Shown one piece after another: positions 24,901-31,832 of a DNA stretch of 33,809 nucleotides; positions within the stretch are counted from its first letter, which is position 1; every line of letters begins with the position of its first letter. A model generated the notes under the pieces. The model was not told where the DNA came from. It searched no databases and was given only the letters and a program-made list of their open reading frames with translations. The translations under genes were made by a program, and so were the position numbers. Source of the stretch: DASYSL01 sp036003365 (GTDB lineage Bacteria; Eisenbacteria; RBG-16-71-46; DASYSL01); the NCBI GenBank assembly GCA_036003365.1, contig DASYSL010000022.1, forward strand, positions 1 through 33,809, in the 5' to 3' direction.

Positions 24901-26774
24901 GAAAGCCGAACCGGAACCTGGAGGCCGGCCAAGCTGGCGGACACTGTGTCGGCTGGGGTGGCGCTCCAGGCGCTGGCCGTGGCCTTCCATTCGCTGGTCG
25001 AAGCCCGCGCAATGCGTCCGACCACCAAGGCGAGCCGGGCCAGGACGGGACCCGTGGTGTTGGTTCCGGCATCGATCGCGCACAGCGCCGGAAGCACGGC
25101 CCAGCTCGACCCTGTCGGATGCTCCAAGGTCCAAGCCGGTGTCGCATCACGAGTCCAGCGGAAGCCCGCACCGTAGGCCGGCGAACTGGGGGACCCCGCC
25201 GCGAGCGGATGCTGCAGCTCGAAATCGATTTGCTTCACGTCCTGCGCGCCATCGCCGTCGCTCAGCAAGACGTCCAGGAACATCGTGTCGCGCGGGGAGA
25301 GAACGCTGGTCTGCGCCAGGGCGCGGTCGCGAAGCGTGACCGATTGAAGCTGCGTCAAACGCTCGGGCTGGACGTCGATCACCGAGGTGTCACGCAGGGT
25401 TCCGTAACACGCGATGAGCTTGGCCGAGCCGGGAGCGGCAGCGCAGAACGTGAGACTCCCCCTGATCGTGCCGGCGGTGCCCGGAAGAATGACCACGCTA
25501 TCCGGCTGGAGCGGGAATACGTTGCCGAGGGCGTCCCGTCCGTTCAGCGCCAATGACAGGCAAGTGCGATTCACGATCTGCGCGGCATTGGGAGTGAGGT
25601 CGATGCTCACCGGCGGCGTGTTGATGACGTTCAGGATCCAGTCATCACCGTTTCCGGCAACGCGGTCTCCGTTGCCGGGCCACAGCTGCTGCGACCAGGC
25701 TCCTGGGGTCGTCGTGTCATCCAGGCTGATCGGCAGATCGTAGCCGCTCGTGGTGGCAGGCTTGAGGATGTCGGCCCGGAAATCGAGCTGCACCAGACCA
25801 TTGATCTGGACGCGCGGAAAGCGAATCGTGACCGCCTGCCCGTCGTCCGTCCAGCTCAGAGCCGAAGTCGAGATCGCAGCACCGCCCACCACGAAACGAT
25901 CGATCTTGGTCACGGCCAACGCGCCTTCGTGCGTCAAGATGAGGGCGTCGAAGCCGGTGGCCGTGCCGGAAGGAGTCGCCCCCTGCGCGTCCACGTCCAC
26001 CCAGACCGTCAGAGGCACGTCGTGAGACCCCTCGCGCACGTTGCGCGGCTGGATCTCCGCGACGCCGCTGCGGATGGCGGGGGGCTCATCGGTGTACTGG
26101 ATGATCAGCTTGGGACGCAGAGACGCGGTGCCGTTGTCGCTGGAGTTGAACGACACTTCCCGCCCCACTCCCCCGCGCACGGGCTCGATCAGGAAGCCGT
26201 CATTGGGGATCGATCCCGTGTTCCATGCCTGCACGATGGGTCCGACCTGCCAGCGTGTGGTGGTGCCGGTGTTGGAGCTCGACACGATGGCGCGGTCGGA
26301 CCAGGAATCGGATCTCGTGCCGCCCGGCGTGCTCCAGGGCGTATTGGCAACCAGCCGGTCGCGAGTCGCCCACGTGACGATCGATTCGGTCCAGCTTTCG
26401 GTCAGTGGATAGATGCGCGCATCGAGGGTCGTCGCGCTGCTGCCTGCGCTCTGATAGAGCTCGAGCCAGGCGCGGAGGACCGTTTTTCCGGAAAGGCCGC
26501 TGGGCGTGATCTTGATGACGGTGTTGCGGTCATGCTGGTCGGACGACGCGCGAACTCGGAGGTCCGGCTTGGTGGCGTTGTTCTCGGTGACGTTGTCTTC
26601 CCGAAGATAGGAATCGTCGACCGCGGTGGGCGCGGGCTGGAGCGTCATCGTGGTGGTGGCAGCGTGCGCCGCGACGCCCCAGGGCAGGCTCATCGCCAGG
26701 GCCGAGCCGACTACCAGGGCGTATGTCGCCGCCCGGCGCGCCCGGCGGGACGCGGACGAAGGGGAGATGGACAT
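21987..26774 (-). CDS. N-terminal part of a giant modular secreted protein
   Basis: 1595 residues before the TGA. ATG 26774 gives a clear signal peptide (about 1-39, cut after AHAA). Residues about 50-235 form a DNRLRE/CBM96-like beta domain (LRAWLELYQS, SWTESIVTWATRD, PIVQAWNTG, LIIQYT). Ig-like and bacterial-Ig-like modules follow (for example IDLTPNAAQIVN, and IVISPAQTEM with TATATGTGRI). The last ~500 residues alternate two module types, each with a calcium-loop-like acidic stretch (YRDDGDGLLD, SDDGDGIFN, DGDGDGVLGD). With the downstream ORF it would make a 2633-residue surface or secreted protein, perhaps an adhesin or polysaccharide-binding scaffold. It opens the five-gene operon. Confidence 0.85.
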   Translation of the reverse strand: MSISPSSASRRARRAATYALVVGSALAMSLPWGVAAHAATTTMTLQPAPTAVDDSYLREDNVTENNATKPDLRVRASSDQHDRNTVIKITPSGLSGKTVLRAWLELYQSAGSSATTLDARIYPLTESWTESIVTWATRDRLVANTPWSTPGGTRSDSWSDRAIVSSSNTGTTTRWQVGPIVQAWNTGSIPNDGFLIEPVRGGVGREVSFNSSDNGTASLRPKLIIQYTDEPPAIRSGVAEIQPRNVREGSHDVPLTVWVDVDAQGATPSGTATGFDALILTHEGALAVTKIDRFVVGGAAISTSALSWTDDGQAVTIRFPRVQINGLVQLDFRADILKPATTSGYDLPISLDDTTTPGAWSQQLWPGNGDRVAGNGDDWILNVINTPPVSIDLTPNAAQIVNRTCLSLALNGRDALGNVFPLQPDSVVILPGTAGTIRGSLTFCAAAPGSAKLIACYGTLRDTSVIDVQPERLTQLQSVTLRDRALAQTSVLSPRDTMFLDVLLSDGDGAQDVKQIDFELQHPLAAGSPSSPAYGAGFRWTRDATPAWTLEHPTGSSWAVLPALCAIDAGTNTTGPVLARLALVVGRIARASTSEWKATASAWSATPADTVSASLAGLQVPVRLSIGTQETLGAFSAGLPGTSGLPLETPPSARIHFNLEANAAFQLEALASDLVGAASPSDTLHVGSPANRLHAGLGSDRTASLPVGTLWSAVGSSLAPETEDPLSSDLYLWIDHPAAIPAQDYVGTLAFRLGGEAQPDTSVSGRLTLRASVVNAGLAAHLGLAEVTPHSVIAGSRGQAFTIYLLPVLQASDTGVDRVRVSVPEGYGTVAISQVRVGGSPVAYQDHSVPGLADVTLNAKVVASQLIELQLTADAPLDLDPEGSSFVVVFDDQSTPVSPQTATEGDANGQADGNNTVVRVVPGPLARIVISPAQTEMFRDSSLAFAAEGQDSLGHPVAATPAWSVEGGVGTVSASGFFTATATGTGRIIARAGAFADSAEVTVFPPRAIAVRSVVGPATVHQGESGVMLHVNLENQSQVPVFLDSLELHFGRARPDDADADFVVSQAPQSVPLAPGSRVALSFTVDVALAALVAPLAVQATASGVEDGSGIRLRDTSPDTSLALGVLPADIEVAALQGTAAVRPGSRDGLLLTLRVTNRYPEARFLESFALTNRTSGSGDRDQLDAELGDVSLYRDDGDGLLDVSRDTLLLKTVALDGAVNFAPLHAAFQGASSGYLFVAVSPPLVARDGDLLDVELASPEDVQFAPQVLYRNGWPVSAPGGRVIDGMVAAQIQVRAVGPAAVHPSAADQLAFDVLLPGNGYTPDGLTALGLINLGSATSSDIAQLRAWSDDGDGIFNATNDAPMGAFAYVGGGRWQLSGLSLGIPASGRRVFVTASMAATATHNATIKLALPAGDDPGARMASGDSGPLDVDAANPSLLTVSDLDRVAVVALALPGGTVIRGAKQVTLGSYSLTNNYATDRTLTSLTVANATSGPGTVAERDAEIRLISLRLDGDGDGVLGDPSVDPVLGTTFYQGGTAAFAGLHLVLAPFQGRQLFVVADVSSEGARDGDRIGCSVSGPTSFDFVEATALSGI

Positions 26775-27083
26775 TGCCCTAGGTTTATCGGCATGAATCG
26801 CGGCGGATTTTAGGGCGCATGGCAATCTGCCCGGCCGCGGGGGAAAGTGATCCCGCAGCTCTTACGCATCGATGGGGCGCACGTGATCGGCTCGTTCCGC
26901 AAGGATGAACGCTTGTGAGGAAGCCAAGGCGCCGGGTATGTTTCGCCGCTACGAGGTTGGGTCGGACCGGAGCCTCCCGGTAGCCATGGGCAAGCTCGCT
27001 GAGTCCCGAACCAGCTCACTCCTAGCCCAATCGGTCGAGCGGCCCCGATCTCGTGTATCCTAAGTCGTTGTCGCATCATGCGT
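26775..27083. other. intergenic region between the giant-protein gene and tRNA-CAU
   Basis: 309 bases holding the 5' leader and presumably the promoter of the 13.5-kb minus-strand operon and of the tRNA. I see no strong -35/-10 pair for the operon. TATCCT at 27056-27061 could be a -10 for the tRNA but lacks a good -35. An 11-base inverted repeat (CGCAT-C-ATGCG, 27072-27082) sits one base before the tRNA. No coding region is supported. Confidence 0.5.
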
Positions 27084-27159
27084 GGCGGTGTAGCTCAGCT
27101 GGTAGAGCAGGAGAATCATAATCTCTGTGTCCGGGGTTCGAGTCCCTGCACCGCCACCA
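27084..27159 (+). tRNA. tRNA with CAU anticodon (elongator tRNA-Met most likely)
   Basis: 76 bases including an encoded CCA. Acceptor GGCGGTG pairs fully with CACCGCC; the D-arm is GCTC...GAGC; the anticodon stem is GGAGA/TCTCT with loop ATCATAA and CAU at 27117-27119; the T-arm is CGGGG-TTCGAGT-CCCTG. It is not the initiator tRNA, since 1-72 is G-C and the three GC pairs of the initiator anticodon stem are absent. CAU could also belong to the minor tRNA-Ile that TilS modifies to lysidine; tilS lies 3 kb downstream. I favour elongator Met from the stem-loop style, without certainty. Confidence 0.95.
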
Positions 27160-27183
27160 TTTCCAATCTCAATCCACCTGCCG

Positions 27184-27213
27184 TTGACAATCCGGGAACG
27201 AGAATTCTAGGGT
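27184..27213 (+). promoter_or_regulatory. sigma-70-type promoter candidate for the ompA-like gene
   Basis: A perfect -35 TTGACA (27184-27189), an 18-base spacer and TAGGGT (27208-27213) as a weak -10. The same spacing and a TAG-initial -10 are seen at 7840-7869, also before an outer-membrane protein gene. Confidence 0.45.
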
Positions 27214-27256
27214 CTTGATATTGGCGCCTCGCGGGGCCCCGCCGCGTGCTCCCCTC

Positions 27257-27264
27257 GGAGGTGA
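27257..27264 (+). promoter_or_regulatory. ribosome binding site deciding a GTG start
   Basis: GGAGGTGA is complementary to the 16S rRNA 3' end over its whole length and lies directly before GTG 27268. No ATG is available at a suitable distance, so this site fixes the GTG as start of the ompA-like gene. Confidence 0.8.
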
Positions 27265-27267
27265 CCT

Positions 27268-28764
27268 GTGGACGGCAGCAACTTCTGGCGCATGCGGCGC
27301 CGGGGCTTCTCACTGATCGCGGCGACACCACCGCTTCTCTTCGCGATCGCCTTCCTTTCGCTCTCGCTCATTCGACCGAGCCCGGCGCGTGCCGCGGTTT
27401 GGATCACGCCCTACGCCGGCTATTCCTGGTGGGACAATCAGCTGCGCCTGCAGGACAAGTTGACGTATGGCGGCAAGCTGGGGATCTTCTTCGGCCGCTT
27501 CGGCGTCGAGGGCAACTTCGGCTTCACGCCGGGTGAGTTCGACACCGTCGGCGCTCCCGGCGTCGATAACAACGTTCACATCTACAACTACACGGGCGAT
27601 CTCGTCGTCCGTCTCACCGGTCCCGAATCGACGGTGATCCCCTACCTGCTCGGCGGCGCGGGCGTGACCGACTTCCAGTACGGAAGCGCGTTCGGCGACA
27701 CGTCACGGACTTCGTACGAAGCGGGTGCGGGTGTGATGTTCAAGCTCTCACCGGGGTTCGGCCTGCGCTTCGAGGCGCGCGACATCATGTTCAAGCTCGC
27801 CTCGCCCTCGAACGACAACCTTCGCAACAACATCTTCGCCACCGGCGGCATCTCGGTGGGCTTCGGCACCAAGAAGAAGGACACCGACAACGACGGCGTC
27901 TCGGACAAGGAGGACAAGTGTCCGGACACGCCGGTCGGCTGCCGGGTCGATGCCGAGGGCTGTCCCATCGACTCCGACAAGGACGGCATCTGCGACGGCG
28001 TCGATCAATGTCCGGATACGCCGGCGGGCGCGACCGCCGATGCGCGCGGCTGCCCGACGGATAGCGACAAGGACGGCGTGATGGACGGCATCGACCGCTG
28101 CCCGGACACGCCGCAAGGCGTGGTCGTGGACGAGACCGGATGCCCGAAGGATTCCGACGGAGACGGCGTCACCGACGACAAGGATCAGTGCCCGAACACG
28201 CCGGCCGGTATGGCAGTGGACGAGCACGGGTGTCCGCGCGATTCGGATAATGACGGCGTGGCCGACGACAAGGATCTCTGTCCGAACACGCCGGCGGGCG
28301 TGAAAGTGGACAAGGACGGCTGCCCGATCGAGATCTCGGAGAAGGAAACCGAGATGCTCGACAAGGGCTCGATCACCGTTCGCAACATCCACTTCGAGAC
28401 CGCCAAGTGGGACATCCTGCCCGAGGACGAGCAGGTGCTGAACGAGCTGGGCAAGATCTTCATCCAGTGGCCGCAGCTCCGCATCGAAATCGGCGGACAT
28501 TGCGATTCGCGCGGCAGCGATGCGTACAACCAGAAGCTCTCCGAGAGGCGTGCGAACGCGGTGCACGATTGGCTGCTTTCACACTACTCGCAGCTCACCG
28601 CGGCGAACTTCACCGCGGTTGGATACGGTGAGAGCCGTCCGGTAGCCACCAACAAGACGGCGGCCGGCATGGCGCTCAACCGCCGCGTGGAGTTCAAGGT
28701 GCTGAACCCCGAGGAGCTGACGAAGTACAAGGAACGTCGCCGCCTGCTCCAGAAGGGCGAATGA
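27268..28764 (+). CDS. OmpA-family outer-membrane protein with TSP3 repeats
   Basis: 498 residues. After a signal peptide (about 10-43, ending SPARA) comes an 8-strand-type barrel (about 44-200; VWITPYAGYSWWDNQ, GVEGNFGFTPG). Then follow five 30-residue TSP3-like repeats (205-354) and a C-terminal OmpA/Pal domain (about 370-485) that binds peptidoglycan. The latter keeps the diaminopimelate-binding residues in GHCDSRGSDAYNQKLSERRANAV region (GHCDSRGS and LSERRA), with Cys in place of the usual Thr. The protein links outer membrane and cell wall. It has its own promoter candidate, a strong RBS at a GTG start and a clear terminator. Confidence 0.96.
   Translation: MDGSNFWRMRRRGFSLIAATPPLLFAIAFLSLSLIRPSPARAAVWITPYAGYSWWDNQLRLQDKLTYGGKLGIFFGRFGVEGNFGFTPGEFDTVGAPGVDNNVHIYNYTGDLVVRLTGPESTVIPYLLGGAGVTDFQYGSAFGDTSRTSYEAGAGVMFKLSPGFGLRFEARDIMFKLASPSNDNLRNNIFATGGISVGFGTKKKDTDNDGVSDKEDKCPDTPVGCRVDAEGCPIDSDKDGICDGVDQCPDTPAGATADARGCPTDSDKDGVMDGIDRCPDTPQGVVVDETGCPKDSDGDGVTDDKDQCPNTPAGMAVDEHGCPRDSDNDGVADDKDLCPNTPAGVKVDKDGCPIEISEKETEMLDKGSITVRNIHFETAKWDILPEDEQVLNELGKIFIQWPQLRIEIGGHCDSRGSDAYNQKLSERRANAVHDWLLSHYSQLTAANFTAVGYGESRPVATNKTAAGMALNRRVEFKVLNPEELTKYKERRRLLQKGE
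27880..28329 (+). repeat. five tandem 90-base repeats encoding TSP3 calcium-binding units
   Basis: Residues 205-354 of the OmpA-like protein: five units of exactly 30 codons, each of the form D(T/S)D-x-DG-x-x-D...CP(D/N)TP...GCP. The Asp-rich loops match calcium-binding thrombospondin type 3 repeats, and two Cys per unit suggest disulfides. They form a stiff spacer between barrel and wall-binding domain. Confidence 0.92.
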
Positions 28765-28802
28765 TCGAGTAACCGCTCCTGACAGCGGATGCTCGAACGC
28801 CG

Positions 28803-28834
28803 GGCCCGCGCCTCACGGCGCGGGCCTTTGCGTT
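28803..28834 (+). terminator. rho-independent terminator after the ompA-like gene
   Basis: A perfect 10-base-pair stem (GGCCCGCGCC at 28803-28812 with GGCGCGGGCC at 28817-28826), a TCAC loop and TTTGCGTT after it. It lies 38 bases beyond the stop and separates this gene from the serpin gene. Confidence 0.8.
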
Positions 28835-28982
28835 GTAGAATCCCCGACGCTCGCCAAAGGTTCAGTCACATGCCCCCGCGGGGAAGTGGGCGCATGCGGC
28901 CAGCCACAGGCCCGCGGGCCCTGTGAGTGGGCCATTGCGAAGGGTGAACCACTTTTGCCGACGGGGCGAAGAGGGGGTGCTC

Positions 28983-30200
28983 ATGAAGGATTGGAAGTGG
29001 GGTCTTGCTTTCTTGCTGCTGGTCGGCTGCGTGAACGTGTCCGTGCACACCGGATCGAAAGCTTCGGCAAGTGGGGCGGTGGCGGATTCGGCGATGGCCC
29101 CTGCGATCAACGCGTTCGCTCTCGACCTGTACCACTTCATGGCCAACGAGCCGGGCAACGTGATCTGCTCGCCGCTCAGCATCTCGACGTTGCTTGCGTC
29201 TTTGACGCCGGGTGCGGTGGGACCGACCCAGACCGAGATGCTCAAGGTCTTGCATCGGACCGCGTCCGCCGGCGCGGGAGATCGCGCGCTGCTCTCGGGG
29301 CTCGAGTCGCAGGCGCGCGCGGACAGCACGGCCTGGACGCTCGCCAATCGCTCGTGGGTGGAGAAGGATTACCAGGTTTCTCCCGCGTTCGCGAAGACGA
29401 CGCATGACCTGTTTGGTTACGAGATGGGCGAGGCCGATTTCGTGCACGAGCCCGATGCTTCCCGCGCCGCCATCAATCAATGGATCGAGCAGCAGACGCA
29501 CGGGCACATCCGCGATCTCTTCCCGCAAGGCTCGATCGAATCCGCCACGAGGCTGGTGCTCGCGAATGCGATCTACTTCAAGGGGCTGTGGGCATCCCCG
29601 TTCCGCGCCGAGAACACGAAGTCCGAGACCTTCTATGCCGATGGAAAGGATGCGGTGTCGGTTCCGATGATGAGTCGGGGCGGCAGCATTCGGTTCGCCA
29701 AGCTCGCGCATGCGCGCATGATCGAGCTCCCCTACCGCGGCGATCATCTGTCCATGCTTGTGATCTTGCCGGATGATCGCAACGGCATCGGCGCGCTCGA
29801 GCAAAGCATCGAGGCCGGCACCTTGAACGCATGGGTGTCGCAGCTCCGGGCGCACGAGGTGGATCTCAAGCTTCCCAGGTTCAAATCGGAGGGGAAGTGG
29901 AATCTGAAGCCCGTTTTGAATCGGCTGGGCATGCGCGCCGCATTCGATCCCGCGAAGGCGAATTTCAGCGCCATCGCGAAGGGCCATGATCTGTTCCTGG
30001 GCGCGGTCTATCACGGGGCGTTCGTCGAGGTGAACGAAGAAGGCACCGAGGCCGCTGCGGCGAGCGGTGGTGTGATGGCGACAACAAGTATCGCCGTACC
30101 GGAATCGTTCACCGCCGACCACCCGTTCTTCTATGTCATTCGCGATCGCACGACGGGATGCATCCTCTTCATGGGGCGGCTGACGGATCCGCGTGGTTAG
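28983..30200 (+). CDS. serpin-family serine/cysteine protease inhibitor, lipoprotein
   Basis: 405 residues from ATG 28983, with GAGGGGG upstream. The lipobox LVGC near residue 16 indicates a lipid-anchored envelope protein. The serpin core is complete: NVICSPLSISTLLASL, LANAIYFKGLW, MIELPYRGDHLSMLVILP and the C-terminal HPFFYVIRD...ILFMGRLTDP. The reactive loop has an inhibitory hinge (EEGTEAAAAS with G354 as P15 and T355 as P14), and counting gives P1 Thr368 and P1' Ser369. It would trap an attacking protease by loop insertion. Its 3' end overlaps tilS by 8 bases. A small inverted repeat (CACAGG...CCTGTG, 28905-28925) lies in the leader. Confidence 0.96.
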   Translation: MKDWKWGLAFLLLVGCVNVSVHTGSKASASGAVADSAMAPAINAFALDLYHFMANEPGNVICSPLSISTLLASLTPGAVGPTQTEMLKVLHRTASAGAGDRALLSGLESQARADSTAWTLANRSWVEKDYQVSPAFAKTTHDLFGYEMGEADFVHEPDASRAAINQWIEQQTHGHIRDLFPQGSIESATRLVLANAIYFKGLWASPFRAENTKSETFYADGKDAVSVPMMSRGGSIRFAKLAHARMIELPYRGDHLSMLVILPDDRNGIGALEQSIEAGTLNAWVSQLRAHEVDLKLPRFKSEGKWNLKPVLNRLGMRAAFDPAKANFSAIAKGHDLFLGAVYHGAFVEVNEEGTEAAAASGGVMATTSIAVPESFTADHPFFYVIRDRTTGCILFMGRLTDPRG

Positions 30201-31236
30201 AAAAGTCGTCCGCTCGGCGAAGCCCAAGCCAGTTGCGCTCTACCGCGAGCTGCGCACGGCGATGCGCGGCGTGTGCGCGGTGCCGCGGGGCAGCCGGATT
30301 CTGGTCGCGTGCTCGGGCGGGCCCGACTCGCTCGCGCTGCTCATCGGGTTGAGCGAGCTGGCGAAGCCGCTGGGCTTCACCCTAGCCGTGGCGCACCTCG
30401 ATCATGGGACACGTGGCGCGGCATCACGCGGTGACGCGCGCGCGGTCGAGCGGCGGGCGCGGGCTTTGGGCTTGCCGTTTGTTCTTGGAGAGGTCGACGC
30501 GAAAATCGCGATGCAGACCCGAAAGCTCTCGGGTGAAGCGGGGTTGCGTACGTTGCGGCTCGAGTTCCTGAGGCGTGCAGCGTTGGAAGCGCGCGCCTCG
30601 TTCATCGCGCTCGGGCACACGGCCGACGATCAGGCGGAGACTGTGCTCTTCCGGCTCGCGCGCGGCACCGGGCTGCGCGGCATGGCCGGGATGCGGCCCC
30701 GGCGCGGGCGCTGGCTGCGTCCCCTGCTCGCGGTCACGCGCGCCGAAGTGGTGGAGTTCCTGCGGGCCCGCCGCGCCACGGCACGCACCGACCGCACGAA
30801 TCAGGACCGCCGTTTTGCCCGCAATCGCATCCGCCACGAGACCCTGGCCACGCTCCGGCGGGTGAACCCGCAGGCCGGCCCGGCCATCGCCGCCGCCGCG
30901 GCCCGGCTGGGCGAACTGGCAGACCTCCTCAACCAATTGGGCCGCCGCGCTTTGCGCCGGGCCGAGGAGAGCTCGTCCGAGGGGGGTCTCACGCTTGTCC
31001 GGTCCACCCTGCTTCGGTATCATCCAATCGTTCGCGAAAGCGCCCTCCGCCAAGCTTGGGATCGGGTTTCTTCGGGCTCCGGCGGTCTCACCCGCAAGCA
31101 TCTGACATCGGTCGAGACGCTGCTCCAAGCTGGGATCGGAGGGTCCCGCGTTCATCTACCCGCCGGTCGGGTCGCCCGCTTGGATCGCGGGCTTCTTTTC
31201 TTGGGTGGCCACGCCGCCAAGGCGGCCTCACGCTAA
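30193..31236 (+). CDS. tilS: tRNA(Ile)-lysidine synthase
   Basis: 347 residues, GTG start at 30193 overlapping the serpin stop. The N-terminal ATP-pyrophosphatase domain shows the PP-loop SGGPDSLALL (about 41-50), HLDHGTRG, and GHTADDQAETVLFRLARGTGLRGMAGM split here as GHTADDQAET and RGTGLRGMAGM, all diagnostic. The middle region NQDRRFARNRIRHE is also conserved. The enzyme uses ATP and lysine to turn C34 of tRNA-Ile(CAU) into lysidine so that it reads AUA. It is shorter than E. coli TilS and lacks the large C-terminal domains, as in many bacteria. The order tilS-hpt-ftsH is the conserved arrangement of many phyla. Confidence 0.95.
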   Translation: MVRKVVRSAKPKPVALYRELRTAMRGVCAVPRGSRILVACSGGPDSLALLIGLSELAKPLGFTLAVAHLDHGTRGAASRGDARAVERRARALGLPFVLGEVDAKIAMQTRKLSGEAGLRTLRLEFLRRAALEARASFIALGHTADDQAETVLFRLARGTGLRGMAGMRPRRGRWLRPLLAVTRAEVVEFLRARRATARTDRTNQDRRFARNRIRHETLATLRRVNPQAGPAIAAAAARLGELADLLNQLGRRALRRAEESSSEGGLTLVRSTLLRYHPIVRESALRQAWDRVSSGSGGLTRKHLTSVETLLQAGIGGSRVHLPAGRVARLDRGLLFLGGHAAKAASR

Positions 31237-31245
31237 GGAAGGTCC

Positions 31246-31827
31246 GTGAACGAGACGCGGGTAGAAGAAAAGTCCCGGCCCGCCCCTGGCGTCCGGGTCC
31301 TGCTCGATCCAGCCACGATCGCCGCGCGCGTCCGAGAGATGGGCGATGAGCTCTCGCGCGATTACGCGGGCCAGCGTCCCCTTTTCATCGCGGTGCTCAA
31401 AGGGGCAGCCGTCTTCCTGGCAGATTTGATCCGCGCCATGAGCATCGATGTCGAGATTGATTTCATTTCCTTGACTTCCTATGGCATGGGAACCACGTCG
31501 AGCGGAAAGGTCCATCTTGTCCACGACCTTCGGGATAACATCGAGGGAAGGGATGTGATCCTGGTCGAGGGCGTGGTGGACACGGGGCACTCGGTGCGCT
31601 TCCTGCTCGAGCTCCTGTCCCAGCGCAAGCCGCGCAGCCTCAAGGTCTGCTCGCTGCTCGACAAGGTTCCCTGTCGCAAGGTTCCGGTACCCGTGGATTA
31701 CGCGGGCTTTCGCATCGGCGACGAGTTCGTGATTGGATATGGAATGGACGCCGCCGAGACGTACCGCCAATTGCCTTACGTCGGAGTCGTGGAGACCGGG
31801 TCGCGGTCGAACGATTCCATGGAGTGA
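31246..31827 (+). CDS. hpt: hypoxanthine phosphoribosyltransferase
   Basis: 193 residues, GTG start at 31246 with AAGGAAGG upstream. It salvages hypoxanthine (and guanine) to IMP/GMP with PRPP, feeding the pathway of GuaB in the same window. Family motifs: LFIAVLKGAAVFLADLIR (pyrophosphate loop LKGA), DFISLTSYG, and PRPP site VILVEGVVDTGHS. The usual second acid of the PRPP motif (ED in most HPRTs) is Gly here (EG), an unusual change at a catalytic position. VDYAGFRIGDEFVIGYG and the C-terminal LPYVGVV are normal. It sits between tilS and ftsH as in Bacillus and many others. Confidence 0.95.
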   Translation: MNETRVEEKSRPAPGVRVLLDPATIAARVREMGDELSRDYAGQRPLFIAVLKGAAVFLADLIRAMSIDVEIDFISLTSYGMGTTSSGKVHLVHDLRDNIEGRDVILVEGVVDTGHSVRFLLELLSQRKPRSLKVCSLLDKVPCRKVPVPVDYAGFRIGDEFVIGYGMDAAETYRQLPYVGVVETGSRSNDSME

Positions 31828-31832
31828 CCCTA

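Noticed and set aside
13229..27083. Active integrative element with recombinase
   Set aside because: No integrase, transposase, relaxase or phage gene is present between the repeats; only an island relic or rearrangement can be argued.
27084..27159. Initiator tRNA-fMet
   Set aside because: Position 1 pairs with 72 and the anticodon stem lacks the three consecutive G-C pairs of initiators.
27880..28329. CRISPR-like array
   Set aside because: The periodic 90-base units are coding repeats (TSP3) in one open frame with no identical repeats and no spacers.
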